From contig NZ_CAKJTG010000008.1 of the NCBI RefSeq assembly GCF_917563885.1, forward strand, positions 146,708 through 210,707: 64,000 bases of DNA, in the 5' to 3' direction. The notes beneath the pieces are model-generated. The model was not told where the DNA came from. It did no database searches and worked only from the letters and a program-made list of their open reading frames with translations. Position numbers and translations under genes: made by a program. Source of the DNA: Pseudoneobacillus rhizosphaerae. GTDB taxonomy: Bacteria; Bacillota; Bacilli; Bacillales; Cytobacillaceae. This document shows positions 20,741-30,514 of the stretch, in pieces (position 1 is the first letter of the stretch; each line of letters opens with the position of its first letter).

Positions 20741-21739
20741 ATGTTAACTGAAGGATTTGCAATACTCATTATTCTTATCGTTCTAGGGTTAATTTTACTT
20801 TCAGTATTATTAACTTTTGTACCAGTAATGCTCTGGATTTCTGCATTAGCTGCTGGAGTAAAGGTAAGTATTTTTACACTAGTTGGTATGAGACTTCGCC
20901 GTGTAACTCCGAGCCGAGTTATTAATCCATTAATTAAAGCACATAAAGCGGGAATCAGTGTCACTATAAACCAATTAGAAAGCCACTATCTAGCAGGAGG
21001 TAATGTGGATAGGGTAGTAAATGCCCTAATCGCTGCCCATAGAGCCAATATCGAGCTAACATTCGAAAGATGTGCAGCTATAGACCTTGCAGGTCGTGAT
21101 GTACTTGAAGCAGTTCAAATGAGTGTTAATCCAAAAGTAATTGAAACACCATTTATTGCTGGTGTTGCAAGAGATGGAATTGAAGTTAAAGCAAAAGCAA
21201 GAATTACTGTTCGTGCTAATATTGAAAGATTAGTTGGTGGCGCAGGGGAAGAAACAATCGTTGCTCGTGTAGGGGAAGGTATTGTTTCAACCATTGGTGG
21301 ATCAGAAAATCATAAAAAAGTGCTAGAAAACCCAGACATGATCTCACAAACTGTTTTATCTAAAGGGTTAGATGCTGGTACGGCGTTTGAAATTCTCTCG
21401 ATTGATATTGCGGATGTTGATATCGGTAAAAATATCGGTGCAGAATTACAAACTGAACAAGCCGAAGCAGATAAGAAAATTGCCCAAGCAAAAGCTGAAG
21501 AACGTCGTGCAATGGCAGTTGCTCAAGAGCAAGAAATGAAAGCGCGCGTTCAAGAAATGCGTGCAAAAGTTGTAGAAGCTGAAAGCGCGGTACCATTAGC
21601 TATGGCTGAAGCACTTAAATCAGGTAATATTGGCGTTATGGACTATATGAATATCCAAAATATTTCTGCAGATACGGATATGAGAGGCTCCATAGGCAAA
21701 GTTACTGGTGAGAAAAAAGATGATACAAGAGAGAAATAA
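20741..21739 (+). CDS. floA: Flotillin-like protein FloA
   Basis: Scaffold of bacterial functional membrane microdomains; affects membrane fluidity and signalling. The 332-residue product has an N-terminal hydrophobic hairpin (about residues 5-35), an SPFH-like domain, and a C-terminal helical region rich in Ala, Glu and Lys ([20 protein letters not shown]), which mediates oligomerisation. It is of the short FloA type, not the longer FloT. AAGGAGG precedes the ATG, 20 bases after yqeZ. Confidence 0.96.
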   Translation: MLTEGFAILIILIVLGLILLSVLLTFVPVMLWISALAAGVKVSIFTLVGMRLRRVTPSRVINPLIKAHKAGISVTINQLESHYLAGGNVDRVVNALIAAHRANIELTFERCAAIDLAGRDVLEAVQMSVNPKVIETPFIAGVARDGIEVKAKARITVRANIERLVGGAGEETIVARVGEGIVSTIGGSENHKKVLENPDMISQTVLSKGLDAGTAFEILSIDIADVDIGKNIGAELQTEQAEADKKIAQAKAEERRAMAVAQEQEMKARVQEMRAKVVEAESAVPLAMAEALKSGNIGVMDYMNIQNISADTDMRGSIGKVTGEKKDDTREK

Positions 21740-21771
21740 ATCTATTCTAGCTTGGAAGGGAGGTTTCCCTT

Positions 21772-22236
21772 TTGGAATTTATTTTTGAAAATCCAATTGC
21801 TATAATCTTTATCATTGGAGCCATTATTTCATTTTTTAAGAAAATGAAAGAGAATAGTAATCCAAATTCTAACCAGGAAAAAAAACCCGAGTGGAAAAAG
21901 GTATTGGACATTCCGCAAACTCTAAACGAAAGTAAACGAGTGGAAACAAGGACTCCTAGAGAGCCTAGAGAGCCTCGTGAACATCAGCAAAATAGAAATC
22001 AGTTACAGCAAGAATATAATAAGGCTAAAAATAAAACCGAAATAGATCAACCTAAAGTGCAAGCCTTTCAAAGAAAAGAAACAAATAAAAAAGTGGTTAT
22101 TTCTGAAGTGGATGCTAGTGTTGATCTTACACCAACTAAAGACACACTTATCGATGGCATTGTATGGTCAGAAATTCTTGGTCCTCCTAGGGCATACAAA
22201 TCTCATTCACAAAGAAGAGCCAGCTATAGAAGATAG
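21772..22236 (+). CDS. yqfB: YqfB-like hypothetical protein of the floA operon
   Basis: A 154-residue protein starting with TTG after AAGGGAGG. It has one N-terminal hydrophobic segment (residues 1-20), then a low-complexity, strongly charged region with a tandem PRE tripeptide (TPREPREPREHQQ) and a conserved-looking C-terminus (DGIVWSEILGPPRAY). Position after floA matches B. subtilis yqfB; sequence similarity I can judge only loosely. The likely location is the cytoplasmic face of the membrane. Function unknown. Confidence 0.75.
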   Translation: MEFIFENPIAIIFIIGAIISFFKKMKENSNPNSNQEKKPEWKKVLDIPQTLNESKRVETRTPREPREPREHQQNRNQLQQEYNKAKNKTEIDQPKVQAFQRKETNKKVVISEVDASVDLTPTKDTLIDGIVWSEILGPPRAYKSHSQRRASYRR

Positions 22237-22264
22237 TTACTTCAATTCGCTAATTAATGTTCTA

Positions 22265-22313
22265 GAATCCCTTTTCAACTCATACATTTGAGATGAAAGG
22301 GGGTTCTTTTTTT
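22265..22313 (+). terminator. Terminator of the floA operon overlapping the yqfC ribosome binding site
   Basis: A 17-bp stem with one A/A mismatch (left arm 22265-22282, right arm 22289-22306, loop TACATT), followed by seven T. The ATG of yqfC comes immediately after the T-tract. The yqfC binding site AAAGGGGG lies in the right arm. The loop and upper stem contain CATACATT (22281-22288), a match to the sigma-E -10 consensus, though the -35 is weak. Confidence 0.9.
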
Positions 22314-22598
22314 ATGGCAATAAGGTGGGGACTGAAGGTCCGAAGATGGATGACAGAGAAAATGGATCTTCCTCAAGATGTCATGATGGATTTACCCCGT
22401 ATTACCATGATAGGGCAGATTCATATATATATAGAAAATCACCGTGGTTTATTGGCCTTTTCAGATCGAGAACTACGATTACTATTGAAGCAAGGTCAAC
22501 TACTTGTTAAAGGAAAAGGCTTTGTAATCAAAACAATTTTACCAGAAGAGATTCTATTAGAGGGAAAAATTGATCAAGTAATGTTTATTAATGATTAA
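22314..22598 (+). CDS. yqfC: Sporulation protein YqfC
   Basis: A 94-residue protein of the YqfC family, conserved in endospore formers and expressed in the mother cell in B. subtilis. ATG 22314 gives MAIRWGLKVRRWM; the ATG at 22293 is inside the terminator arm and is rejected. The conserved core PRITMIGQIHIYIENHRGL and the tail ILPEEILLEGKIDQV are characteristic. Molecular role unknown. It is 28 bases upstream of yqfD, with which it forms a pair in spore formers. Confidence 0.92.
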   Translation: MAIRWGLKVRRWMTEKMDLPQDVMMDLPRITMIGQIHIYIENHRGLLAFSDRELRLLLKQGQLLVKGKGFVIKTILPEEILLEGKIDQVMFIND

Positions 22599-22626
22599 TT
22601 AATGTTAATTCTTTAGGGAGGAAGAA

Positions 22627-23814
22627 ATGAAGAATCAGTGGATTGAATTTTATTCTGGCATTGTAACGGTGAAAATAACGGGCAAAGGGATTGAAAGATT
22701 AATTAATTCCCTTACCCGAAACGGAATAGTCATTTGGGCTGTTAGAAGAAGCGGTACAGATTCAATAATCTTCAAAATGAAATTATCGGATATCGATAAA
22801 CTACGAAAATATAGAAGAGGTACTAACTGCAAGGTAAGGTTTCTACAAAGAAAGGGAGCGCCTTTTCTAATGAAAAGGCTTTTCCGTAACAGTGGATTTT
22901 TATTAGGAGCCTTTGGCTTTATTTTTGTGATGATGATTTTATCTAACATTGTGTGGGGGATAGAAGTAAAGGGAGCGAAACCTGCTACAGAACATCAAAT
23001 TAGGAAAGCACTTACCGAGATGGGAATTAAGGTCGGTAAGCTCCAATTTTATATGGAAGATGTTGAAACAATTCAGCGAAATCTTACAAATAAAATTGAA
23101 GAACTTACTTGGGTTGGTGTAGAGCTAAAAGGGACAACCTACCATTTTGAGGTAGTTGAAAAGAATCAACCCGAAAAAATCGAAAAAATAGGTCCTAGAA
23201 ATTTGGTTGCGAAGAAAAAGGCCATTATTGTTGAATTGTTCGTTGAAAAAGGACAACCTCGTGTGAAAAGGTATGATCACGTTGTTCCTGGCCAACTTCT
23301 TGTATCTGGATCTATAGGTAACGAAGGAAAACCTAAAATGGTTTCTGCAAAAGGGGAAATTTTAGGTGAAACATGGTATAAATCAGATGTTAAATTACCA
23401 TTAAATTCGACCTTTTATGTATTTAATGGAAATGAACAAAGAAAACATTCGATAAAGTTTGGAAAACTCTCCATCCCAATATGGGGCTTTAAGAAGATTT
23501 CATTTCAAGAATTTGAAAAGGAACAAAATGTAAAGAAAATGCGATTTTTAAAATGGGAAATCCCAATATCTTATGTCCATGAAACATACCGTGAACGAGA
23601 AAAGGTTCTAAGAAAATATTCTAAAGAAGAAGCAATACAAATGGCAAAGAATTTGGCAAGAGAGGATATAAAAAGGCATATTTCTGAGGAAGCTATTATT
23701 AAAGGTGAAAATATTTTACACCAAACGTTTCAAAATGGTAATGTTAACCTATCAATTCATTTCCAAGTTATTGAAGACATTACCATACCTCAGCCTATAA
23801 TCCAAGGAGACTAA
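22627..23814 (+). CDS. yqfD: Sporulation protein YqfD
   Basis: A 395-residue sporulation membrane protein, conserved with yqfC. It has a cytoplasmic N-terminal domain (about 80 residues), one transmembrane helix (about residues 90-110: SGFLLGAFGFIFVMMIL), a POTRA-like extracytoplasmic stretch, and a C-terminal domain. AGGGAGGAAG precedes the ATG. phoH starts two bases after its stop, so they are probably translated from one message. Confidence 0.93.
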   Translation: MKNQWIEFYSGIVTVKITGKGIERLINSLTRNGIVIWAVRRSGTDSIIFKMKLSDIDKLRKYRRGTNCKVRFLQRKGAPFLMKRLFRNSGFLLGAFGFIFVMMILSNIVWGIEVKGAKPATEHQIRKALTEMGIKVGKLQFYMEDVETIQRNLTNKIEELTWVGVELKGTTYHFEVVEKNQPEKIEKIGPRNLVAKKKAIIVELFVEKGQPRVKRYDHVVPGQLLVSGSIGNEGKPKMVSAKGEILGETWYKSDVKLPLNSTFYVFNGNEQRKHSIKFGKLSIPIWGFKKISFQEFEKEQNVKKMRFLKWEIPISYVHETYREREKVLRKYSKEEAIQMAKNLAREDIKRHISEEAIIKGENILHQTFQNGNVNLSIHFQVIEDITIPQPIIQGD

Positions 23815-23816
23815 GA

Positions 23817-24776
23817 ATGACAGAAGAAATTAAAACAATCGATTTACAAATTGAGAATCCTAATGAAGCACTAAATTTATTTGGAAATTCAGACTCGCAT
23901 TTAAAAATGTTAGAACAAGAACTATCAGTATCTGTCATCACTAGGGGAGAAACGGTTACAGTTTCTGGAGCTTCCGATAAAGTAGACCTAGTCGGAAGAA
24001 TTTTAGGAAAGCTACTCCTCGTCATAAGGAAAGGTATCACAATAAGTGCAAGAGATGTTATTTATGCAATTCAACTAGCGAATAAAGGCACATTGGATTA
24101 CTTTACTGAAATATATGAGGAAGAAATTACGAAGAACGCTAAAGGGAAGTCTATAAGAGTTAAAACTCTAGGACAACGTCACTATATTTCAGCGATTAAA
24201 CAACATGATTTAGTATTCGGTATCGGACCTGCGGGGACTGGAAAAACATATTTAGCGGTTGTTATGGCCGTAACTGCCTTAAAAAATGGTCATGTGAAAC
24301 GAATTATTTTAACAAGACCAGCTGTAGAGGCTGGAGAAAGTCTTGGTTTTTTACCAGGTGACCTAAAGGAAAAGGTCGATCCCTATTTAAGACCGTTATA
24401 TGACGCTCTACATGACATTTTAGGTACTGAGCATACAGCAAGACTAATGGAACGTGGAACGATAGAAATAGCACCTCTAGCTTATATGAGAGGACGTACT
24501 TTAGATGATGCTTTTGTTATCCTTGACGAGGCACAAAATACAACACATGCTCAGATGAAGATGTTTTTAACAAGGCTTGGCTTTGGGTCTAAAATGGTTA
24601 TTACTGGAGATAAGACTCAAGTGGATTTACCAAAAGGAGCAAAATCAGGCTTAATCGTTGCTGCTGAAATACTAAATGAGGTAAAAGGGATTTCATTTAT
24701 CTATTTAGAACAAAGCGATGTTGTTCGTCATCCATTGGTTGGTAAAATCATTGCTGCTTATGAGACAAAACAGTAA
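23817..24776 (+). CDS. phoH: PhoH family ATPase
   Basis: A 319-residue P-loop ATPase of the PhoH (YbeZ-like) family, linked to RNA metabolism by its genomic association with ybeY. It shows Walker A GPAGTGKTYLA, Walker B FVILDEAQN, and the helicase-like motif VITGDKTQVDLP. AAGGAGA precedes the ATG. It ends with a terminator, then pgpH and ybeY. Confidence 0.95.
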   Translation: MTEEIKTIDLQIENPNEALNLFGNSDSHLKMLEQELSVSVITRGETVTVSGASDKVDLVGRILGKLLLVIRKGITISARDVIYAIQLANKGTLDYFTEIYEEEITKNAKGKSIRVKTLGQRHYISAIKQHDLVFGIGPAGTGKTYLAVVMAVTALKNGHVKRIILTRPAVEAGESLGFLPGDLKEKVDPYLRPLYDALHDILGTEHTARLMERGTIEIAPLAYMRGRTLDDAFVILDEAQNTTHAQMKMFLTRLGFGSKMVITGDKTQVDLPKGAKSGLIVAAEILNEVKGISFIYLEQSDVVRHPLVGKIIAAYETKQ

Positions 24777-24789
24777 TGGATAAAATAGT

Positions 24790-24831
24790 AAGACTAGTCT
24801 AAGAAATGTTTTTAAAGACTGGTCTTTTTTC
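24790..24831 (+). terminator. Terminator after phoH
   Basis: Stem AAGACTAGTCT / AGACTGGTCTT (one G-T pair) with a 15-base loop, followed by TTTT. Confidence 0.8.
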
Positions 24832-25018
24832 TTTTTCTCGACAGAATATTATGATATTTAGTGAAAAATTACGCGAAAACTGTTAGTATTTACGTATCAT
24901 TATAAATGAATGGAATTATGGCTGTTTATTAAAGGAGAAACTACATCTAGGATAAATTGATTAGCCAAATATGACATTCGCTTATCTGGTCATGGGACTA
25001 AGATAGGAGGGAAATGAC

Positions 25019-27172
25019 ATGGATAAATTACAAAAGCATTTAGGAAAGTTAAGAAATTTATTGGAAATTACCTTTTTTCGTGTTTTATTGTATTTGATCT
25101 TAGGATTTGTCCTATTTACCGCCATGTACAGTAATGTGAAGCCAGAGAAATTAGATTTAAGGAAGTTGGAAGTTGCAGAACAGACTGTACGCTCTCCAAT
25201 TACTGTTGAAGATAAAGATAGTACGGAAAGAAAAAGGAAAGAAGCCTTAGAGGAAGTGAATGATGTTTATTCGCTTAATAGAGAAATTGCACAAAACAGA
25301 ATCGATCTTACTACCTCTATTTTCCAGTCAGCCATCGAGGTCATTGATGAAACGAAAGAAACATACGAAAAAGCTGACGTTACGGAATCGCCAATTTTAT
25401 CCATCCAGGAACGGGTAGAAATCTTAAAAAGGAAACTTACTGACAATGAAACGAAAGAACTCACTAACCAAACATTTATAGCTTTAGTACAAGCCAAAAA
25501 AGGTGAGTTAACAATTGCGAAAGATATTACCATTACAGCAATTAATGAAGTTATGAGTAAAAAAATCTCAGCGAGTGATGTTGTGCTGGCAAAGAATCAG
25601 TTAGAAGAACAAATAAAATCCTCTAGTCTTAACAGCAGTTTAAAATCCTCAGCAATTGAATTAGGAAGATATGCTGTTGTTCAAAATGTATTTTATGATC
25701 AAGAAGCAACGGAAACTTTAAGACAACAGACGATCGAAGGAATTGAACCTGTCCGTATCTTGCAAGGGCAAATTATCGTAGAAGAGGGTAAATTTGTTGA
25801 TCAACATATATACAGACAATTAGAACTAGTTGGTGTGTTAGATAGTAAGAATGCCATTCAGCCATTTATAGGGTTAACATTGGTCATCTTAATAGTACTT
25901 TCAGCCATTTATTATTTTTTTTACGAACAAAGAATTCCAACAGAAGCAAAGCAGTCCAACTTACTATTGTTTAGTATTATCTTTATTTTAGCTATCGTGA
26001 TAATGAAAATAGTGAGTTTATTTCAACAATTTGATTATGCAGAAATTGGCTACGTCTTTCCAGCAGCCATGGGAGCACTGCTAATTAAAATACTTATGGA
26101 TGAAAAACTTTCGATACTCTATACAATAATAATTGCCATTTGTGGAAGTACTATATTTAATCAAGGTACTGCTGGTACTTTCAATATGGCGGTTGGAATT
26201 TATATATTGTGTAGTGGAATTGCAGGGATACTAATACTCAGTAGACAAAATCATCGTTCAAAAATATTAAAAGCGGGTCTTTTGGTTTCATTAGTAAACA
26301 TTGTTGTTATTTTAGCGCTTATGTTCTTACAAAATGGACAGTATAGCGGACTTGATTATGGACTTTACATTCTTGTCGCATTGGTTTCAGGAATAAGTTC
26401 GTCCGTGCTAACTATTGGTTTATTGCCTTTCTTTGAAGCAAGCTTTGGCATTCTTTCAACAATGAGGTTAATCGAATTATCGAATCCTAATCATCCTTTA
26501 CTAAGAAAAATATTAACAGAGACACCTGGTACCTATCATCATAGTGTTATGGTTGCAAACCTTGCTGATGCAGCTTGTGAGGCAATAGGAGCAAATGGTC
26601 TACTTGCACGTGTGGGCTGTTATTACCATGATATTGGTAAGACAAAAAGACCGCAATTTTTCATTGAGAATCAAATGAATATTGAAAATCCACATGATCG
26701 ATTACCTCCACAAACAAGTGCAAATATTATTGTTGCGCATGCTACAGATGGAGCGGAAATGCTTAAAAAGCATCGTATGCCAAAAGAAATTATTGATATT
26801 GCTGAACAGCATCATGGTACAACTCTGTTAAAATTCTTTTATCATAAGGCAAACAAAAATGGAAAAGAAGCAAAAGAAGAAGATTATCGTTACCCAGGTC
26901 CAAGAGCACAAACAAAAGAAGCCGCAATTGTTGGAATAGCCGACAGTGTTGAAGCAGCTGTTCGCTCGATGTCTCAACCAACTGCTGAACAAATAGAGTC
27001 ACTTATCCGAAATATTATCTCTGATCGTTTGCAGGATGGTCAGTTAAATGAATGTGATTTAACTCTGAAGGAGCTTGATATTGTGGCACATTCATTTATT
27101 GAAACATTAAAAGGTATATTTCATTCTCGTATTGAATACCCAAAAAATGACAAAGTAGAAGGTGAAAAATAA
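25019..27172 (+). CDS. pgpH: Cyclic-di-AMP phosphodiesterase PgpH (7TM-HD protein)
   Basis: Membrane phosphohydrolase that degrades c-di-AMP. The 717-residue product has an N-terminal transmembrane helix, an extracytoplasmic 7TMR-HDED sensor region, about seven transmembrane segments (residues about 280-480) and a C-terminal HD domain. The domain carries YHHSVMVANLADAA, YYHDIGKTKRP and the later histidine EQHHG. ATAGGAGGG precedes the ATG. ybeY starts at the base after its stop. Confidence 0.94.
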   Translation: MDKLQKHLGKLRNLLEITFFRVLLYLILGFVLFTAMYSNVKPEKLDLRKLEVAEQTVRSPITVEDKDSTERKRKEALEEVNDVYSLNREIAQNRIDLTTSIFQSAIEVIDETKETYEKADVTESPILSIQERVEILKRKLTDNETKELTNQTFIALVQAKKGELTIAKDITITAINEVMSKKISASDVVLAKNQLEEQIKSSSLNSSLKSSAIELGRYAVVQNVFYDQEATETLRQQTIEGIEPVRILQGQIIVEEGKFVDQHIYRQLELVGVLDSKNAIQPFIGLTLVILIVLSAIYYFFYEQRIPTEAKQSNLLLFSIIFILAIVIMKIVSLFQQFDYAEIGYVFPAAMGALLIKILMDEKLSILYTIIIAICGSTIFNQGTAGTFNMAVGIYILCSGIAGILILSRQNHRSKILKAGLLVSLVNIVVILALMFLQNGQYSGLDYGLYILVALVSGISSSVLTIGLLPFFEASFGILSTMRLIELSNPNHPLLRKILTETPGTYHHSVMVANLADAACEAIGANGLLARVGCYYHDIGKTKRPQFFIENQMNIENPHDRLPPQTSANIIVAHATDGAEMLKKHRMPKEIIDIAEQHHGTTLLKFFYHKANKNGKEAKEEDYRYPGPRAQTKEAAIVGIADSVEAAVRSMSQPTAEQIESLIRNIISDRLQDGQLNECDLTLKELDIVAHSFIETLKGIFHSRIEYPKNDKVEGEK

Positions 27173-27643
27173 ATGACATTAGTGATAGATAGTAACGATG
27201 AAACGAATTCCTTAAATGATAATGAGTTAATACAGATAGAAAATATTTTAGCCTTTGCTTCTAAGAAACAAAACGTGGAGCAAGGGAGTGAAATATCTAT
27301 CACCTTTGTTACAAATGAAAGTATTCAGGAGATTAACCGTGAATATCGACAAAAAGATTACCCAACTGATGTGATTTCTTTTGCAATGGAGGAACTTGGC
27401 GAAGGTGAAGTTGAGGTCGTAGGTGTTGATATGCCAAGGATATTAGGAGATATTATTATATCTATCCCAAAAGCCAAGGAACAAGCTGAAGAGTATGGTC
27501 ATTCCTTTATGAGAGAGTTAAGTTTTTTAGCTGTTCATGGATTTTTGCATTTACTTGGTTACGATCACGAAACAGAAGAAGATGAGAAGGAAATGTTTTC
27601 TCTGCAAAGAGAGATATTAGATGATTATGGACTTAAAAGATAA
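27173..27643 (+). CDS. ybeY: Endoribonuclease YbeY, rRNA maturation factor
   Basis: Zinc-dependent endoribonuclease acting in 16S rRNA 3'-end maturation and ribosome quality control. The 156 residues include the UPF0054 zinc motif [11 protein letters not shown] (HxxxHxxxxxH) and a following acidic stretch. It begins directly after the pgpH stop and overlaps dgkA by 23 bases, so the three are translationally coupled. Confidence 0.96.
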   Translation: MTLVIDSNDETNSLNDNELIQIENILAFASKKQNVEQGSEISITFVTNESIQEINREYRQKDYPTDVISFAMEELGEGEVEVVGVDMPRILGDIIISIPKAKEQAEEYGHSFMRELSFLAVHGFLHLLGYDHETEEDEKEMFSLQREILDDYGLKR

Positions 27644-28007
27644 CAAACGTATATATACATACTCTGAAACCTTTAAGTTTGCGCTTGAAGGTATTCGAGT
27701 TTCTATTCTAAAAGAGAAGAACATTAGATTTCATTTATTATTTTCTGTTATTGTCATTGTGTTGGCGATTATTTTTAATCTAACTCAAACCGAGTGGTTG
27801 TTTATTCTAATTGCGATTGCTGGAATGATTGTTGTGGAAATGATTAATACAGCCATTGAGAGAGTAGTTGATCTAGTAACAGATCAATATCATCCATTAG
27901 CTGGTCAGGCGAAGGATATTGCAGCAGGTGCAGTTTTGATTTATGCAATATTTTCTGTAATAATTGGAATGATTATTTTTATTCCAAAAATCCTTATGTT
28001 TCTATAA
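27621..28007 (+). CDS. dgkA: Diacylglycerol/undecaprenol kinase DgkA
   Basis: Small membrane lipid kinase; in Gram-positives the main substrate is undecaprenol. The 128-residue product has three transmembrane helices and the family motif [13 protein letters not shown]. Two starts are possible (ATG 27621 or ATG 27627); GAGA upstream fits 27621. It overlaps ybeY. In B. subtilis cdd follows, but here only a hairpin and 237 non-coding bases separate it from era. Confidence 0.93.
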   Translation: MIMDLKDNKRIYTYSETFKFALEGIRVSILKEKNIRFHLLFSVIVIVLAIIFNLTQTEWLFILIAIAGMIVVEMINTAIERVVDLVTDQYHPLAGQAKDIAAGAVLIYAIFSVIIGMIIFIPKILMFL

Positions 28008-28035
28008 AGAGATGAGTCATGAGACTCATCTCTTT
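28006..28035 (+). terminator. Hairpin after dgkA
   Basis: Perfect 13-bp stem AAAGAGATGAGTC / GACTCATCTCTTT with an ATGA loop. The stem takes up the T residues and no further U-tract follows, so it could terminate weakly or protect the 3' end. The remaining gap to era (28036-28272) shows no gene. Confidence 0.6.
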
Positions 28036-28272
28036 GATGTCATTTGAAAAAGGAATATACTTTCGATAAAATGACATAAACAACATTAATACCGTTAAAT
28101 GTTTTGAAAATTCAAACTCTTATATTACGTTTTTGCAACAAATAATGAAAAAGAATTAGAAATGAGGTAAAATAAAGAAACAATAAATTTATCTTGAAAC
28201 ATTACCGTTATTAATGACAGTAAATAAATTTACATTAAATATACTAGGAGATTTACCCTACGGAGGAAATAA

Positions 28273-29193
28273 ATGAATAGTCAAACACGAAGCAATGAAT
28301 ACAAATCAGGATTTATTTCAATAATTGGACGCCCTAATGTCGGAAAATCAACGTTCCTCAACCGTGTGATTGGACAGAAAATAGCAATTATGAGCGATAA
28401 ACCACAAACGACCCGAAATAAGGTGCAAGGAGTTTTAACGACCGAGGATTCACAGTTAATTTTCATTGATACTCCTGGAATTCATAAACCAAAGCATAAA
28501 CTTGGCGATTTTATGATGAAAGTAGCTCAAAATACATTAAAAGGTGTAGACTTAATTCTATTTATGGTTAACGCCGAAGAAGGCTTCGGTCGTGGAGAAG
28601 AATTTATCATTGAGAAATTTCAATCTGTAAAAACTCCAATCTTTTTAATCATCAATAAAATTGACAAAATACATCCTGATGAGCTGTTTGCCTTTATAGA
28701 ATCCTATAAGGAAAAACATTCATTTCAAGAAATTGTCCCAATCTCGGCATTAGAAGGCAATAATGTAGAACACCTACTAACTGTCATTAAAAAGTACTTA
28801 CCTGAAGGACCACAGTATTATCCGGCAGATCAAGTAACGGATCATCCTGAAAGATTTATTGTTTCTGAACTGATACGAGAAAAAGCACTTCATCTAACAA
28901 GAGAGGAAATACCTCACTCCTTGGCAGTAGTAATCGACAAAATGGAGCGCAGACAAGATAAAGATGTCATTCACGTTATGGCAACAGTTATTGTGGAGAG
29001 AGATTCACAAAAAGGGATTGTTATTGGAAAACAAGGAAGTATGTTAAAGGAAATTGGGAAGCTTGCCAGAGTCGATATTGAAAATTTACTCGGTTCCAAA
29101 GTGTTCCTTGAGCTTTGGGTAAAGGTTCAAAAGGATTGGCGAAATAAAATGAATCAGTTACGTGATTATGGCTTCCGAGACGATGAGTATTAA
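28273..29193 (+). CDS. era: GTPase Era
   Basis: Essential GTPase for 16S rRNA maturation and 30S assembly. The 306 residues contain G1 [10 protein letters not shown]3 DTPGIHKP, G4 NKIDK, and a C-terminal KH RNA-binding domain ([17 protein letters not shown]). ACGGAGG precedes the ATG. It usually follows cdd in Bacillus, which is absent here. yqzL and recO follow. Confidence 0.98.
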   Translation: MNSQTRSNEYKSGFISIIGRPNVGKSTFLNRVIGQKIAIMSDKPQTTRNKVQGVLTTEDSQLIFIDTPGIHKPKHKLGDFMMKVAQNTLKGVDLILFMVNAEEGFGRGEEFIIEKFQSVKTPIFLIINKIDKIHPDELFAFIESYKEKHSFQEIVPISALEGNNVEHLLTVIKKYLPEGPQYYPADQVTDHPERFIVSELIREKALHLTREEIPHSLAVVIDKMERRQDKDVIHVMATVIVERDSQKGIVIGKQGSMLKEIGKLARVDIENLLGSKVFLELWVKVQKDWRNKMNQLRDYGFRDDEY

Positions 29194-29349
29194 AAAGTAC
29201 ACCTATATAAAATATTAGTAAAAAAATTAGTTTATGCATCATTTGGATTAGTAAATTTTTCGTCTCATTTTTTTGGTTTTGTAGGTAATGATAATCTTAA
29301 GGATTTGGGATTTACATCGCTAGTCAAAAATTGAAAGGTGGGGTTTTCG

Positions 29350-29493
29350 ATGTTAGATTTTACCTGGAAAGTATTTTCCCAGACAGGTAATATTGACACT
29401 TATCTAATCTTTAAAGAGTTAGAGAAGGAAAAGCAAGAAATACCCAGAAATCAGAATGAAGAGCTAGCAGAGGTCGATTTTCCCATCTCATAA
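29350..29493 (+). CDS. yqzL: YqzL family small protein
   Basis: A 47-residue protein beginning [16 protein letters not shown], matching the YqzL family found between era and recO in Bacillus. No membrane segment; the middle is charged ([13 protein letters not shown]). AAGGTGGGG precedes the ATG. Function unknown. Its stop lies 20 bases before the recO start, so the two are likely co-translated. Confidence 0.88.
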   Translation: MLDFTWKVFSQTGNIDTYLIFKELEKEKQEIPRNQNEELAEVDFPIS

Positions 29494-29513
29494 AATTGGA
29501 TGGTGAAGCTTTG

Positions 29514-30266
29514 ATGCTGCAAAAGTGTGAAGGCATCGTTATTAGGTCAACAGCTTATGGTGAAACAAATAAAATTGTAACTATATATACCCGCGAATGG
29601 GGAAAGGTAGGAGTGATGGCACGTGGTGCTAAAAAGCCAAACAGTCGCCTGAGCGCTATCACTCAACTATTTTCTTATGGTTTTTTTCTTATTCAAAAGG
29701 GAAGCGGTTTAGGCAATATGCAGCAGGGTGAATTGATTTCTTCAATGAGGACTATTCGAGAAGATATTCTTTTGACCGCCTATGCCAGCTATGTATTAGA
29801 ACTTACAGACAAGTGTACCGATGAAAAAAAACCTAATCCTTATTTATTTGAACTTTTATCTCAAACATTAACGTTTATGAATGAGGAGTATGATTTAGAT
29901 ATTCTCATTCATATTTTTGAAATGAAAATGTTGAATTCATTAGGTCTATATCCGATTTTAAATAAATGTGCCGTTTGTGAGCATACAGACGGTCATTTTT
30001 CTTTTTCTATAAGGGAGAATGGATTTCTCTGTCATCGCTGTATAGAAGTTGATCCCTATCATTTCGACATATCAAGTGCGACTGTGAAGCTGTTAAGGAT
30101 TTTTTATTATTTGGATCTTTCTAGGCTAGGAGATATTTCTGTTAAAGATGACACAAAAAAAGAATTAAAAAGAGTAATCGACGCTTATTATGAAGAATAT
30201 TCGGGTCTACATTTAAAATCGAAAAGATTTCTTAATCAAATGGAAAATTTTCGAGATAAAATTTGA
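29514..30266 (+). CDS. recO: DNA repair protein RecO
   Basis: Recombination mediator of the RecFOR pathway; binds SSB-coated DNA and helps load RecA. ATG 29514 gives [21 protein letters not shown] (family start) with GGTGAAG upstream; the TTG at 29496 is rejected. The 250 residues show the N-terminal OB fold, a helical domain and a zinc-binding pair CAVC / CHRC. It is followed by the glyQS promoter and leader. Confidence 0.96.
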   Translation: MLQKCEGIVIRSTAYGETNKIVTIYTREWGKVGVMARGAKKPNSRLSAITQLFSYGFFLIQKGSGLGNMQQGELISSMRTIREDILLTAYASYVLELTDKCTDEKKPNPYLFELLSQTLTFMNEEYDLDILIHIFEMKMLNSLGLYPILNKCAVCEHTDGHFSFSIRENGFLCHRCIEVDPYHFDISSATVKLLRIFYYLDLSRLGDISVKDDTKKELKRVIDAYYEEYSGLHLKSKRFLNQMENFRDKI

Positions 30267-30272
30267 GACATG

Positions 30273-30300
30273 TTGACAATGAACTTATATTTAATATAAT
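30273..30300 (+). promoter_or_regulatory. Sigma-A promoter of glyQS
   Basis: TTGACA (30273-30278), 16-base spacer, TATAAT (30295-30300). It drives a leader of about 410 bases before glyQ. Confidence 0.9.
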
Positions 30301-30322
30301 ATTTCTATTATCAATTAGGTTA

Positions 30323-30477
30323 TTTTCGTAAGAAATATTGCTTTACGAAAAAATGCAGATGTACGTTTTAAATGTTACTTCGGGGCATCTTTTCGTAAGC
30401 TAATCGACTAATATAGCTGAATGTTCAAAATCTCTTATTGAAATTGTCCATATATAGCTATCAAAGTTTACGAAAAG
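30323..30477 (+). repeat. Four alternating inverted repeats in the glyQS leader, upstream of the T-box
   Basis: The 9-mer TTTTCGTAA occurs at 30323-30331 and 30390-30398. Its exact inverse TTACGAAAA occurs at 30343-30351 and 30468-30476. The order is forward, inverse, forward, inverse, so copies 1-2, 2-3 and 3-4 can each pair. Copies 2 and 3 gain extra pairing through AGATG / CATCT. This lies between the promoter and the T-box and is not part of the usual T-box architecture. Confidence 0.6.
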
Positions 30478-30514
30478 AGCCATAAATAGTTGCAAAGAAG
30501 GAAAATAGTACTTA

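Noticed and set aside
30301..30480. Small coding gene in the glyQS leader
   Set aside because: No frame with a start, ribosome binding site and useful length; the repeats look like RNA structure or a DNA repeat instead.
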